This document shows positions 23,398 to 32,268 of a stretch of DNA of 37,881 nt, piece by piece (the first letter of the stretch is position 1; each line of letters begins with the position of its first letter). The stretch lies in the IMG/VR virus record IMGVR_UViG_3300009285_000761, positions 1-37,881 of that record; one strand, given 5' to 3'. Both the position numbers and the translations under genes were made by a program. This DNA is from a virus. Below the pieces are notes generated by a model, which had not been told where the DNA came from, searched no databases, and worked only from the letters and a program-made list of their open reading frames with translations.

Positions 23398-25200
23398 ATG
23401 GCAAAAATAGTAGACCCAGATGGATTAGCACAAACAACAGATGTCGTTATATCCACAGGAGCAAAAACAATTCAAATAGTAACCACAGGAGCAGTCAGTA
23501 ATGCTAGCCCTGGTTCAACATCAGGAGTAACACTCCAAGCTCTTTATTCATTCCTTAAAGAAGAATGGAAAACAGATGCAGCATTAAACAAGTTCAAGTT
23601 CCCTATAAAAATGTACACGAAGACAGATGGTACATTCATTAACGGGTGGACATTTGCTGACGCAACATCTCGTAATGTTATTCGTGACGCAGGATGGACG
23701 GAAGGTTCGAACGAATACGCAGGTATCGTATCTCTGGGTAACTTTGATGCAACGGGAGACCAAGCATATTACCAACGAGTTACTGGATACACGCAAGCAA
23801 TTACTAATTTCAACAAAACTGGTAATCTTAATGAAGCTATTCTTACGACTGGAGCGACGGGATACCTCAAGAACTTCCTTCGCATTCAAGGTAAGCAGTA
23901 CGCTGAATATGACCTTCTTACGGAACAGTCTATTTCAGCTCTTGAGCCAGTACTTTACAAGCTCCCACTTGCGAACTCTACCGACCTCAAAACAACTGAC
24001 ACTGATATTACCATTGACACAACTGCTCCATATGTAGGGACTGCAACAGCAACAAATACCGATGGGTCTGTTACCGTTGCGTCTCCTGTATTTACTTCTG
24101 CCGCCGCTCCTTTCGTTTCAGGTGATGTTGGAAAACTTATCACGATTGCGACTGGCACAAATGCAGGACAATATAAGATTGTTACATATACCAGTGCAAC
24201 AGTAGTGGAAGTAGACCGTAACTTTGAGGCTACTGGAGCAACAATCACCTACAACCTTCGTCCTCGTGGAATGAAGATTAACTTCCTTAAGGGTGTTGGT
24301 TTTACAACATATGCTAACTCAACAGTGTACCCAGCCTATTCAGTCGTATTTGACTCTACAAGTAGATGGTTCTTTACAGTAGCGGGAGGTACTTCAAACG
24401 GAGCAACTCGTGCGACAGACGTTGGGGTTACTTGGATTGTATACGATGGCGAAGTGCAAATGGGTTCTAACTACTACGCATTTAATCGTCTTGTCACCGC
24501 AAACGGTGGTACTGACAGACAGGTATACGACTTCCTACAACGACAGCTTCGTGTTACTGGTGTCGGAAAGGATGGCGGTGTACTCGATGTAAATGCAGAC
24601 GATAGTACTACTGCTTCCCAGAGACTTGGTACCTCTATCTACGGAAACATTGCGGAACTATTTTCAGAATACGTTGGAGATACTCTAAAGACAAAAGGGG
24701 GTCTTGCTCTTGCTGGATTCGACGCAAACTCAACAAACAGCCTCGTGTTCCGTGACATCACGGTAGATGGTGGTGGTGTAAATTCATCAACTCGTCTTCC
24801 TGTTACATCTACGGAACGCACCTATCCATTCGTTGCGGCTGGAACTCTTAACTTCTCAGCAAACCTTGTTTCTGAACCAGACGCAGACACAAAGTACACA
24901 ATGTACTTTACAACAAACACTGGTGGTAACTTCGACACATCTTCTGCTATTATTGTAAACAACAATTCTGCCACCCCAATTACGGGACAAATTACCGCAG
25001 CTTCAATTAACTTTGACTTTGACTACACCAACAACATACAGGGTGGAAGAACTCCCGACACAAATGCTGATGTAACAATCGTTGCTCAAGGATTGAACGG
25101 TGCGACATGGGTACTCGTAACTCATACAATTACCAAAACAACGGGACAGACCGTTACTATTACCGCTGATGATGAACGTAACTACTCTAACCCAGCATAA
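23398..25200 (+). CDS. Large tail/adhesion protein, 600 aa, with shared anchor module
   Basis: The first 90 residues hold a module (LYSFLKEEWKTDAALNKFKF, then GWTFAD) that recurs at the start of the 403-residue protein at 25559 (LYSDGKEDWKTDASLTKFRF, then GWKI). This looks like a virion-docking domain shared by two adhesins. The remainder is beta-rich, with Ig-like segments near residues 190-290 (TATNTDGSVTVASPVF) and 450-600. Probably a tail spike/fibre subunit under the strong promoter. Confidence 0.6.
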   Translation: MAKIVDPDGLAQTTDVVISTGAKTIQIVTTGAVSNASPGSTSGVTLQALYSFLKEEWKTDAALNKFKFPIKMYTKTDGTFINGWTFADATSRNVIRDAGWTEGSNEYAGIVSLGNFDATGDQAYYQRVTGYTQAITNFNKTGNLNEAILTTGATGYLKNFLRIQGKQYAEYDLLTEQSISALEPVLYKLPLANSTDLKTTDTDITIDTTAPYVGTATATNTDGSVTVASPVFTSAAAPFVSGDVGKLITIATGTNAGQYKIVTYTSATVVEVDRNFEATGATITYNLRPRGMKINFLKGVGFTTYANSTVYPAYSVVFDSTSRWFFTVAGGTSNGATRATDVGVTWIVYDGEVQMGSNYYAFNRLVTANGGTDRQVYDFLQRQLRVTGVGKDGGVLDVNADDSTTASQRLGTSIYGNIAELFSEYVGDTLKTKGGLALAGFDANSTNSLVFRDITVDGGGVNSSTRLPVTSTERTYPFVAAGTLNFSANLVSEPDADTKYTMYFTTNTGGNFDTSSAIIVNNNSATPITGQITAASINFDFDYTNNIQGGRTPDTNADVTIVAQGLNGATWVLVTHTITKTTGQTVTITADDERNYSNPA

Positions 25201-25210
25201 TTAAAATTAT

Positions 25211-25555
25211 ATGGACAAATTAACTAGACGAAACATACGATACATCTGCTTCCGCCTTCAACTTGAAGAAGTAGAAGGGAAGAAAGCCGATGGAGATGGG
25301 ATAATGACTTTTGTAAAAGAGGTCAAGAACCATATGGAAAAACAAAATTTATTCAATGGGTGGTCAAAGTTTGGGCATACCTGGGATGTTGATGAAAAAG
25401 CACCACTCGTGGTTGTTTCTCGCCAGTCAAGTTTACACTCTGACTGGAACAACGTTGTTGCAAAGAGTGCAAAAGAAATTATTGAGGTTAAAAATAAATT
25501 CGGTTTCTTAAAAAAAGTAAAGGTTGCTGATGCTTCAAATATAGATGGAAAATAA
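25211..25555 (+). CDS. Hypothetical protein between two adhesins, 114 aa
   Basis: The product is basic and mixed alpha/beta (LTRRNIRYICFRLQLEEVEG, WSKFGHTWDVDEKAPLVVVS, VVAKSAKEIIEVKNKFGFLK). It lies between two proteins that share an anchor module, so it may be a chaperone or connector. No family is recognised. Confidence 0.6.
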   Translation: MDKLTRRNIRYICFRLQLEEVEGKKADGDGIMTFVKEVKNHMEKQNLFNGWSKFGHTWDVDEKAPLVVVSRQSSLHSDWNNVVAKSAKEIIEVKNKFGFLKKVKVADASNIDGK

Positions 25556-25558
25556 TAT

Positions 25559-26770
25559 ATGGCAGCGAAATGCACATTTAACCCTACTACAAAGATAATC
25601 ACCATCACTCAAGCTCCAGTAGATAATATAGTTGAAATTGACGTTAAGGTTGATTTGTATTCTGACGGAAAAGAGGACTGGAAAACAGACGCAAGTCTCA
25701 CTAAATTCCGTTTCCCTATTCGTGCGGTAGGAGGAGACCCACTTCCGGGTAGTAAAAAACTCGGGAGCACATTCTTTTTACAATATGGTTGGAAGATTAG
25801 ACCATACGAAACCTCACACACAATGAACGTAAATGGAAACCTCTATTCGGAGGATGGGACGAGTCCGTACATCTCAACTGTTGGCACGTACAATATTGCC
25901 ATTGTTTCTTCTGTGTCTTCGTTGGTAGATTCTACTGTTCAACAGCTCCCCGAAATTGAACATGCCTCATTTAATGGGGGGATAACTGTCGACTCTGTGA
26001 ACGGAATAGATTCCGGTGTGTTTCCCGCAGGAACTCCTCAAGCACCAGTACAGACCTGTAGTCAGGTAATGGAGTTGGCGGAATACAGAGGATTTAAGAA
26101 AATTTATTTCATTAATGATTTTTCAATAGAAAATCATTCGATGAGTGGCTACTCTGTATACGGATTAAGCCCAAGACAAACCACTCTTACAATAGGAACT
26201 AATCTTTTGTGGGGAGGAGGGACGATAAGTGATTGTAAGGTTGAAGGCACGTTCGCAAACAATTCTTTTGTCACAATCGAAGATGCCGAAGTAGGAAACT
26301 TAAATAACATCTCCTTAACTGCAAAGAACTGTATATTATCAGGGACGGTAGAGTTAAATAATTCAATATCATCCAACTTTTACAATTGTACAGACGGAGT
26401 ACCGGGGAGTGGAACACCAATCATACAGGTTAATGATTGTGACAGTCTTGGCATTTGGAATTATGCAGGCGGAATTAAATTAACCAACATGACAACAGTT
26501 GGTACAACGGTTAGTTTTAACGCTCCTTCAGGAAGACTGATTGTAGATTCAACTGACACTCAAGGAAGCATTATTGCAAGAGGGGTGGGTAGTATTACAG
26601 GGACGACAGGTGGAACAACAGTAACACAAACGGACCTTATTAATAGAGACACCATATCCGATTCGGTTTGGGATGAATCTTCAGCCGACCACACCCTTTC
26701 CACCTCTCTCGCCAAAGACCTACAAACAGCTAAAGCGCGGTCAACACTTGCGTTTATCAATAGCCTATAA
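25559..26770 (+). CDS. Beta-helix adhesin with shared anchor module, 403 aa
   Basis: The N-terminal region carries the same anchor module as the 23398 protein. From about residue 160 the sequence shows parallel beta-helix repeats (DFSIENHSMSGYSVYGLSPR, NLNNISLTAKNCILSGTVEL, CDSLGIWNYAGGIKLTNM), as in spike/fibre proteins. The C terminus is a helical tail (DHTLSTSLAKDLQTAKAR). It probably builds an alternative spike on the same virion base. Confidence 0.65.
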   Translation: MAAKCTFNPTTKIITITQAPVDNIVEIDVKVDLYSDGKEDWKTDASLTKFRFPIRAVGGDPLPGSKKLGSTFFLQYGWKIRPYETSHTMNVNGNLYSEDGTSPYISTVGTYNIAIVSSVSSLVDSTVQQLPEIEHASFNGGITVDSVNGIDSGVFPAGTPQAPVQTCSQVMELAEYRGFKKIYFINDFSIENHSMSGYSVYGLSPRQTTLTIGTNLLWGGGTISDCKVEGTFANNSFVTIEDAEVGNLNNISLTAKNCILSGTVELNNSISSNFYNCTDGVPGSGTPIIQVNDCDSLGIWNYAGGIKLTNMTTVGTTVSFNAPSGRLIVDSTDTQGSIIARGVGSITGTTGGTTVTQTDLINRDTISDSVWDESSADHTLSTSLAKDLQTAKARSTLAFINSL

Positions 26771-26772
26771 AG

Positions 26773-26781
26773 TGGTACAAT
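26773..26781 (+). promoter_or_regulatory. Extended -10 promoter with leaderless gene
   Basis: TGGTACAAT, with only 8 bases to the start codon at 26790. The transcript would begin at or next to the ATG. Confidence 0.6.
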
Positions 26782-26789
26782 ATATCTAT

Positions 26790-27641
26790 ATGTCAAACCT
26801 AGACAAACTAAAACAAATTGTGAGGATGGTCGGGAAAGACCCATATGAGGGGATGTCTCCTGAAGAAAAAAAGCTCACGAAAGGACTGGAATATTTGAAA
26901 CAAGTAGATGATGGACTCACAAAAGAGGAGTTCACTAATGCCATCAAGGAAGTAATGGCGATTGTTGTTGAAATGAATAAACGGAACAGTCAAGCAATCA
27001 CTAATCTTCAACAAGAACATTCTTCGTTTATGCAGGAAGAACGCGGAAGTCACGAAATGACACTTTCGGATATGAAAAAGCAAGTCAATCAAGTATTCGT
27101 AGGTGAACGAATGGACGAAATAAAAAAACAGGTGAACGAGATGATTGATTTAACGATGGGAAAGATGCACGGGAAATTGTCCGAGGTTGATTCCAAAATG
27201 AAATCAGTAAAAAGTGGTTATACACCTATTAAGGGTAAAGATTACTTTGACGGCAAAGACGGGAAACACGGGAATATTTTAACCCCGTATGAGGTCAGGG
27301 ATAAACTTGAAAGACTTCCCGTTGGCGAGAAACTATCTATTCAAGCGATTGAAGATTTAGCCAAAATATTGGAAGAATTAAAGTCCCGCCCAGTCGGGAC
27401 TGTCGGAGGTCTTATAAGTAAACGTATAAGATTCATTGACGATGAAACTCCGACGGGAACGATAAACGGGTCAAACACCGACTTTACTATTTCAAAAGCA
27501 CCAGAAACAGGTTCACTTAAAGTATACGTCAATGGGGCTAGAATGAGAGTTACTGAAGATTATACTTTATCTGGCAGAACAATTACTTTTTTAACCCCAC
27601 CGCCAACTAATAGCATAATCTTTGTAGACTTCAGGTACTAA
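26790..27641 (+). CDS. Fibre protein with coiled coil and collagen-like piece, 283 aa
   Basis: The start is set by the promoter 8 bases upstream. The product has helices and coiled coil in the first 150 residues (EEFTNAIKEVMAIVVEMNKR, QVFVGERMDEIKKQVNEM), then a short Gly-X-Y-like segment (KGKDYFDGKDGKHGN). A C-terminal beta domain follows (GTINGSNTDFTISKAPETGS, KVYVNGARMRVTEDYTLSGR), of a kind common at fibre tips. It is probably a trimeric fibre. The next gene starts one base after its stop. Confidence 0.7.
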   Translation: MSNLDKLKQIVRMVGKDPYEGMSPEEKKLTKGLEYLKQVDDGLTKEEFTNAIKEVMAIVVEMNKRNSQAITNLQQEHSSFMQEERGSHEMTLSDMKKQVNQVFVGERMDEIKKQVNEMIDLTMGKMHGKLSEVDSKMKSVKSGYTPIKGKDYFDGKDGKHGNILTPYEVRDKLERLPVGEKLSIQAIEDLAKILEELKSRPVGTVGGLISKRIRFIDDETPTGTINGSNTDFTISKAPETGSLKVYVNGARMRVTEDYTLSGRTITFLTPPPTNSIIFVDFRY

Positions 27642-27642
27642 T

Positions 27643-29103
27643 ATGAAAAAACAACTTTACACTTTAATAGGACTTTTACTAGCAACAGGAGCTATCACTT
27701 ATGGAGCAACTATATTATTTCCATACCAAGGTGGTACAGGATTGGGTTCAGCAACCGCTGGTGATGTTGGGAAGTATCTAAAAGTGTCCGATGACTCTCC
27801 TTTTACTTATACATTTGACACCCCTACAGCTGGTTCAGGCGACCCATTTCCCTTCACCGTAACCTCCTACGGTGTATCTACCTCTACACTAGTAGGTTTT
27901 ACCGCAGGAATAATGGCTACCGCCTCCTCTACTATAGGTAACGGCACTTCCGCAGGTGGGCTTACTATAAATGGCACAGCAACCACTACCGACTTAATAA
28001 TTACCAACATTACCTCGGCTCTGGTTTTGACCAATGGTTCCGGTGTAGTCGCAGAATACACAGGCTCAACTAACCCTTGCACAAATCAACTACCTACGAC
28101 ATTAACAGCCTTGGGTGTTCTCGGTGGGTGTACTTCCGTTAGTAACGCAATGCTCTCCAACTCTACGATTTCAGGAGTAGCTCTGGGGTCAAATCTTTTC
28201 GCACTTACAAACGACACGACTCTTTCAGGTTCTTCTTTTAATGGTAGCTCAGCCATTTCCGATTGGGGAATTGACTTATCAAATAATAATATCTGGACAT
28301 CTGCCTTAACTACTTTTGTCAATGGGGTAACTATTGGAAATGCTACCACCACAAATGCGACAACCACCAATCTTTCTGTTTCAGGAACTCTTGATGTAGA
28401 TAACCTCACTTCAGCTATCACACTCACAGGGGCAGGGGGAGATTTTGCCGAATACACAGGTGCTTCGTGTACTAATCAATTTGTCCGCTCACTCTCCGCT
28501 CTAGGCGTAGCCACTTGTGCGACTGTAGGGGCTACTGACGTATCTCTAGCCAACCTAACCGCCACAGACGCTACTCTTACTTTTTCAGGAACATACACAG
28601 GTGCTACCGCTAGAACTATAGGACTTAATCTTGCTAACCCTAATACTTGGACGGGGTTGCAACAGTTTTCAAACGCTACTTCAACTCAATTTTCCGCAGG
28701 TACAGGTAATGTATTTTATGTAGACAGCAACGGAAGAATACAGGGCAAGGACACTACCAACGCTTGGAGTGGGGTAATGTCGCCGACTAAACTTATCCCC
28801 TTACAGCAAGGAACAAGTACCGCTTTCACAGGCACTACTACAGGAGCGTATATGGGACAGTTTCATATCCCTTATTCAGGAACAGCTCGGTCCGCAATTT
28901 GTAATACCGATGGAACTTACACGACTGACTGGCAGATATCAGGAGCAATTAACGCATTTATAAAAACAGCTTCATCTACTAATAACAAGGTAGTACTAAA
29001 CCAATCGTTCTCCGCAGGTATGGTTTATTATGTAGCTGGAAATCCATCAAACAGTTTAGCGACATCAACAAGCTGTACATTATCTATAACCGAAACTTAT
29101 TAA
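27643..29103 (+). CDS. Secreted/anchored Thr-rich repeat protein, 486 aa
   Basis: An N-terminal hydrophobic segment (LYTLIGLLLATGAITYGATI) precedes a Thr/Ser/Ala-rich protein with the YQGGTGLGSA start and repeated strand blocks (GNATTTNATTTNLSVSGTLD, ITLTGAGGDFAEYTGA). Such YQGGTG and ATTTN repeats are, to my knowledge, frequent in exported proteins of Parcubacteria and in trimeric fibre/S74-type proteins. A signal segment on a phage protein is odd and may mean presentation on the host surface, or a virion fibre with an anchor. No peptidase domain is visible. Confidence 0.6.
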   Translation: MKKQLYTLIGLLLATGAITYGATILFPYQGGTGLGSATAGDVGKYLKVSDDSPFTYTFDTPTAGSGDPFPFTVTSYGVSTSTLVGFTAGIMATASSTIGNGTSAGGLTINGTATTTDLIITNITSALVLTNGSGVVAEYTGSTNPCTNQLPTTLTALGVLGGCTSVSNAMLSNSTISGVALGSNLFALTNDTTLSGSSFNGSSAISDWGIDLSNNNIWTSALTTFVNGVTIGNATTTNATTTNLSVSGTLDVDNLTSAITLTGAGGDFAEYTGASCTNQFVRSLSALGVATCATVGATDVSLANLTATDATLTFSGTYTGATARTIGLNLANPNTWTGLQQFSNATSTQFSAGTGNVFYVDSNGRIQGKDTTNAWSGVMSPTKLIPLQQGTSTAFTGTTTGAYMGQFHIPYSGTARSAICNTDGTYTTDWQISGAINAFIKTASSTNNKVVLNQSFSAGMVYYVAGNPSNSLATSTSCTLSITETY

Positions 29104-29104
29104 A

Positions 29105-29227
29105 ATGAAAAAACTACTAAACAACCTACTAAATTATCTAAGTTACTTGTTTGAAGATTGTGAACACGAATACCGAAGATTTACTGATTTTGAAATGATG
29201 TGTATTAAATGCGGAGAAACAAAATGA
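29105..29227 (+). CDS. Mini zinc-binding protein, 40 aa
   Basis: The product, MKKLLNNLLNYLSYLFEDCE then HEYRRFTDFEMMCIKCGETK, has C-x-H and CxxC, fitting a tiny zinc knuckle after an amphipathic helix. It overlaps the following start codon (ATGA), so translation is coupled. Such short phage zinc proteins are common but of unknown function. Confidence 0.55.
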   Translation: MKKLLNNLLNYLSYLFEDCEHEYRRFTDFEMMCIKCGETK

Positions 29228-29916
29228 AATATTTATTAACAATTTTAATATTTTTTTCACTAGCTGGTAATGTAAGTGCTGCAATAGCACACTATAATTC
29301 TTATGATGCTACCTCCGTTTTTACTGGTTCATTTGATGGTGGAACGGGGACTAATAGAGTAATTGTTTTTAGGGGTGCGGCTGATACTTCCGACAATATA
29401 ACTTCGGTAACTTGGAACGGGGAAGGTTTTACTAAATTTATTACAGTAAATTATGCTGCAATTGGTAGATATAATGTTTTATGGTGTTTACAACCCACAG
29501 GAACTGGAACACAAAATTACGCCATAAATGGCATAGGTGGAAGTTCTATCCTTACTTTTTCTGTATATACAGGAGCGGGAAATTGTAAGAATAATGTTCA
29601 CACCACAGGAACTGGAACGTCTGGTTCGGCCACCGCTTCTCCAGCCCCAGCAACGGATAGTTGGTTGGTAGGTGGCGGTGGAAATGACGCCGCCGCTTTG
29701 GTTATGGGGGCGAATACTACCGCAAGAGGCTTTACTGGTTCCTCACAAGGTGGTGCTGATTCTAATGGTGTTACTTCTCCAACTGCTCTTAATTTTTCTT
29801 TTGGCGGCGGTTCAGCAAATTGGGCAGCTTATTTAGTGGAAATTCCGGCAGTCGCAGGTGCTGTCTCCACCCCCACATCATTACTAGGTTTAGTCCGTGC
29901 GTTTTGGATATTTTAA
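29224..29916 (+). CDS. Secreted beta-rich protein with signal peptide, 230 aa
   Basis: Residues 1-19 form a signal peptide (MKYLLTILIFFSLAGNVSA). The mature part is Gly/Thr/Ser-rich and beta-strand-like (TNRVIVFRGAADTSDNITSV, GTGTQNYAINGIGGSSILTF), and ends in hydrophobic LLGLVRAFWIF. It precedes the lysis genes. It may be exported to the host surface or be a virion protein. No enzyme motif. Confidence 0.6.
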   Translation: MKYLLTILIFFSLAGNVSAAIAHYNSYDATSVFTGSFDGGTGTNRVIVFRGAADTSDNITSVTWNGEGFTKFITVNYAAIGRYNVLWCLQPTGTGTQNYAINGIGGSSILTFSVYTGAGNCKNNVHTTGTGTSGSATASPAPATDSWLVGGGGNDAAALVMGANTTARGFTGSSQGGADSNGVTSPTALNFSFGGGSANWAAYLVEIPAVAGAVSTPTSLLGLVRAFWIF

Positions 29917-29917
29917 T

Positions 29918-30175
29918 ATGAACGAAGAACAGTTCAAAATCTTTTTAGAATCTAACGAAAGAGCCACAGGCGATGCTATTCAAAAATTCGTTAATGGTAA
30001 AATTGACGGGATAAAAGCAGACTTACAAGAACACACCGAAAAACACGACGCTTTTATGGAAGAATTAAAACCTATATTACAAGCAAAAGCAGGGTTAGGA
30101 CTTCTCTATAAGTTTCTCATCATTATAGGTTCAATGGCAGGGGCAATCCTCGCTACCAAGACTTTATTCAAATGA
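29918..30175 (+). CDS. Probable holin-like membrane protein, 85 aa
   Basis: The N-terminal two thirds are charged and helical (MNEEQFKIFLESNERATGDA, LQEHTEKHDAFMEELKP). One transmembrane segment (LLYKFLIIIGSMAGAILATKT) lies at the C terminus. The gene overlaps the next (peptidase) by 4 bp. Small size, C-terminal TM and proximity to lytic enzymes suggest a holin or lysis regulator of class III type; not certain. Confidence 0.55.
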   Translation: MNEEQFKIFLESNERATGDAIQKFVNGKIDGIKADLQEHTEKHDAFMEELKPILQAKAGLGLLYKFLIIIGSMAGAILATKTLFK

Positions 30176-31068
30176 AAAATATGATAGGAGGGGCAAAGCC
30201 GAATAAAATAGACAGGAGAGATAGAGATTTTCACAAAACCTTTGGCACTATTGGTGCTTACCCTACTTTTCCTGAAAACTACATAACCGATACTGGACTA
30301 TGGCGACCCTCACAGAACGCTTACGAGCCTGTTTTTAACAACCAACCTTTGCCTTATGGATGCACGAGCTACAGCAGTGCTGATGTTTATAACGACATGG
30401 AAGAAAAACTACTCGGTAACCCCATGACGCTTGAAAAAGTAACCAACGCAAGTGCAAGGGGTGGAATTGATATTCGTGAAGCTTTAAAAGCGTGTCTACC
30501 TAAAGACTCGTTACACCCTAATCGTATTGGTTGGTTTGATGCTTTCTATAACGTCAAAGCCTATCAACCTTTGGATTATTTTGATGCGTTTCGTTACGCT
30601 CAAATGTCTGGCGTTCCTGAAAAACGCTCAATATCTTGGGGATGCCCTTGGTTTTTGAGTTGGCAGAACGCTATTTATGGAAATATCTCAACTAAAAATC
30701 CTGATGGCTCTTACTACACTACTGGTGGAGGAGAGAGGAAAATAATAATGCCTATGCCTACTGATGAGGAGTTTGAACAAATTAAAAAAGACCCTAACTC
30801 TATGCTTTGGCACAATTCAGTTTTGTGTGGTTGGAAAACTATTAACGGCGTTCCCTATTACATAGACAAATCATGGCAAGGAAAAGACATCGGGGATAAT
30901 GGTTTAATCTATTTTCCTCGTGAAGTAATCAATCGTGTCATGGCTATAAATGGAACTGTCGCTTATACCGCTTCTAACATTGCTTTTGACGAAGTGAAAA
31001 CTATTGACACAACACCTTTTCAATGGATATTTTCCTTCATCAGAACTTTTTTGGGACTGAGATATTAG
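30172..31068 (+). CDS. Papain-like cysteine peptidase, altered active site
   Basis: The 298-residue product has the C1 papain pattern: Gln58 (NNQPLPYGC) and Cys64, exactly six apart as in papain, then His214 in LWHNSVLCGW. The third residue, Asn in the usual NSW, is Lys233 in DKSW, with Asp232 before it. So it is either an unusual active triad or reduced in activity. It lies in the lysis cluster behind a holin-like gene and may cut the peptide part of the host wall. It starts on the overlap ATGA and has no signal peptide; a C-terminal hydrophobic segment (FQWIFSFIRTFLGLRY) may bind membrane. Confidence 0.7.
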   Translation: MKNMIGGAKPNKIDRRDRDFHKTFGTIGAYPTFPENYITDTGLWRPSQNAYEPVFNNQPLPYGCTSYSSADVYNDMEEKLLGNPMTLEKVTNASARGGIDIREALKACLPKDSLHPNRIGWFDAFYNVKAYQPLDYFDAFRYAQMSGVPEKRSISWGCPWFLSWQNAIYGNISTKNPDGSYYTTGGGERKIIMPMPTDEEFEQIKKDPNSMLWHNSVLCGWKTINGVPYYIDKSWQGKDIGDNGLIYFPREVINRVMAINGTVAYTASNIAFDEVKTIDTTPFQWIFSFIRTFLGLRY

Positions 31069-31069
31069 T

Positions 31070-31104
31070 TGTCCACACATGGACACGATTATTCATGTTA
31101 TAAT
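31070..31104 (+). promoter_or_regulatory. Promoter with operator dyad for lysis enzyme
   Basis: TGTTATAAT (extended -10, TATAAT 31099-31104) has no good -35. Just upstream is TGTCCA-CACA-TGGACA (31070-31085), a perfect dyad at the -20 to -35 position. It could be a repressor or activator site. Confidence 0.6.
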
Positions 31105-31124
31105 AAATAAATAAAGATAAATAG

Positions 31125-31706
31125 ATGAACTTTTGGAAATGGCTAAATGATGTTTTTACAGAGATGACTACTCTAAATGTAGAAACGCCTACTCCTGTTG
31201 TTAAAATCGTTCCTACCACCATTTTTACCCCAATTAGCCCTATCGTAGAACCTAAAGCTATTGTTAAATACAAAGATACAGAAATAGATAAACTAATCGT
31301 TGGACTTGGTTGGGCTGAAAGCCGAAGTACTAGAGAAAAAATAAACTACGACACGATTGGTGATAGGAATATTCCCGACCATGCTTATGGGTATTTACAA
31401 ATACGCATAGGCGTCTTATCTCAAGTCAATCAACTATGGGGAACTAAACATAAGGTTACTGACTTACTAGGTGAGGGTGGTGCAAAACTATCTTATAAAG
31501 TTTGCCATGATTATCTTTTAAAAGTCTTACCACAATACAAGTCGTTTAAGCTCGCCTTAAAAGCAGGGCTATCTTTAAATGAAATATATGCGAAGAGTTG
31601 GAACGGCGGGCCAGGCTGGTACGTTAATTCTCTTAAAGAGGGGTACGAAAAATATTCTAAAGGTCTTAATGATTACTATGCGACTGTAAAAAAGGGAATG
31701 ACTTAA
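31125..31706 (+). CDS. Lytic transglycosylase-like endolysin, 193 aa
   Basis: The product carries GLGWAESRSTREK with a likely catalytic Glu65, then HAYGYLQIRIGVL (equivalent to the AxGLLQI motif of SLT-type enzymes) and WNGGPGWYVNSL (equivalent to YNGG). The N-terminal FWKWLNDVF stretch is amphipathic and may tether it. The usual role is to cut the glycan strands of peptidoglycan at lysis. It has its own promoter, and a second such enzyme lies on the opposite strand at 33210-33635. Confidence 0.75.
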   Translation: MNFWKWLNDVFTEMTTLNVETPTPVVKIVPTTIFTPISPIVEPKAIVKYKDTEIDKLIVGLGWAESRSTREKINYDTIGDRNIPDHAYGYLQIRIGVLSQVNQLWGTKHKVTDLLGEGGAKLSYKVCHDYLLKVLPQYKSFKLALKAGLSLNEIYAKSWNGGPGWYVNSLKEGYEKYSKGLNDYYATVKKGMT

Positions 31707-31718
31707 TTTATTATCAGC

Positions 31719-31772
31719 GTAGGGGAGAGAATATCAACACCTTTTCATAAAGTATATCATCTTCTCCCCTAC
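31719..31772 (+). other. Long-armed hairpin between lysis genes
   Basis: GTAGGGGAGA and TCTCCCCTAC are a perfect 10-bp inverted repeat around a 34-base loop. There is no U-run downstream. The loop is AT-rich and may hold a further weak stem. It may slow or stabilise transcripts between the transglycosylase and the small holin. Confidence 0.6.
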
Positions 31773-31807
31773 AGTGGTCGTAAATTATAAATAATAATAA
31801 AAATAAT

Positions 31808-32002
31808 ATGAATATAAGCTCAACATATTTATCAGTTTTGGTCATGGTGTTAGCACAGGTTTTACCAAAGTTTGGTGTTGTAGTTGGTACAGATGAACTT
31901 ACGACAACAGTCGCAACAATAGTAACAATTTTTGCTGGAATAAAGGTACTTTATGAGCGATACAAGCGTGGCGATGTTTCAATTTTCGGTTCGTATCTTT
32001 AG
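31808..32002 (+). CDS. Holin-like protein with two transmembrane segments, 64 aa
   Basis: The product has one hydrophobic segment at residues 5-27 (STYLSVLVMVLAQVLPKFGV) and another at about 33-48 (TVATIVTIFAGIKVLY), followed by a basic tail (ERYKRGDVSIFG). This layout resembles small two-TM holins common in metagenomic phages. It lies next to the transglycosylase. The function is inferred. Confidence 0.65.
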   Translation: MNISSTYLSVLVMVLAQVLPKFGVVVGTDELTTTVATIVTIFAGIKVLYERYKRGDVSIFGSYL

Positions 32003-32012
32003 ATATCAGAAC

Positions 32013-32038
32013 ACTCCTAACAGTCATTAGTTGGGAGT
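32013..32038 (+). terminator. Hairpin/terminator after holin gene
   Basis: ACTCCTAAC and GTTGGGAGT form a 9-bp stem (one G-U) with an 8-base loop, followed by CTTGTGCTATTT, a weak U-run. It probably ends part of the lysis transcript. Confidence 0.55.
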
Positions 32039-32070
32039 CTTGTGCTATTTAAAAATAAGGTCGAAATAAA

Positions 32071-32268
32071 ATGAAGAATCACACAACAAATAAGAGGAAA
32101 AAGGATATAATTAAATCAATAAGGTTGATAAATGAGTCTTTGGATAGCCACCTTGATTCTACTGGGAATGAAAGATTAAAAGGTGGTATTGTCGGGAATA
32201 GACACTTCCACAAAAAGACAATTAAAGAATATCATTATAAAATAGGTGTCTTAATTGAAATGCTATGA
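32071..32268 (+). CDS. Small basic protein, 65 aa
   Basis: The product is rich in Lys, His and Asn (MKNHTTNKRKKDIIKSIRLI) with one clear helix and a second at the end (IKEYHYKIGVLIEML). It overlaps the next gene by 4 bp (ATGA). It belongs to a chain of four coupled small genes. Function unknown. Confidence 0.6.
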   Translation: MKNHTTNKRKKDIIKSIRLINESLDSHLDSTGNERLKGGIVGNRHFHKKTIKEYHYKIGVLIEML

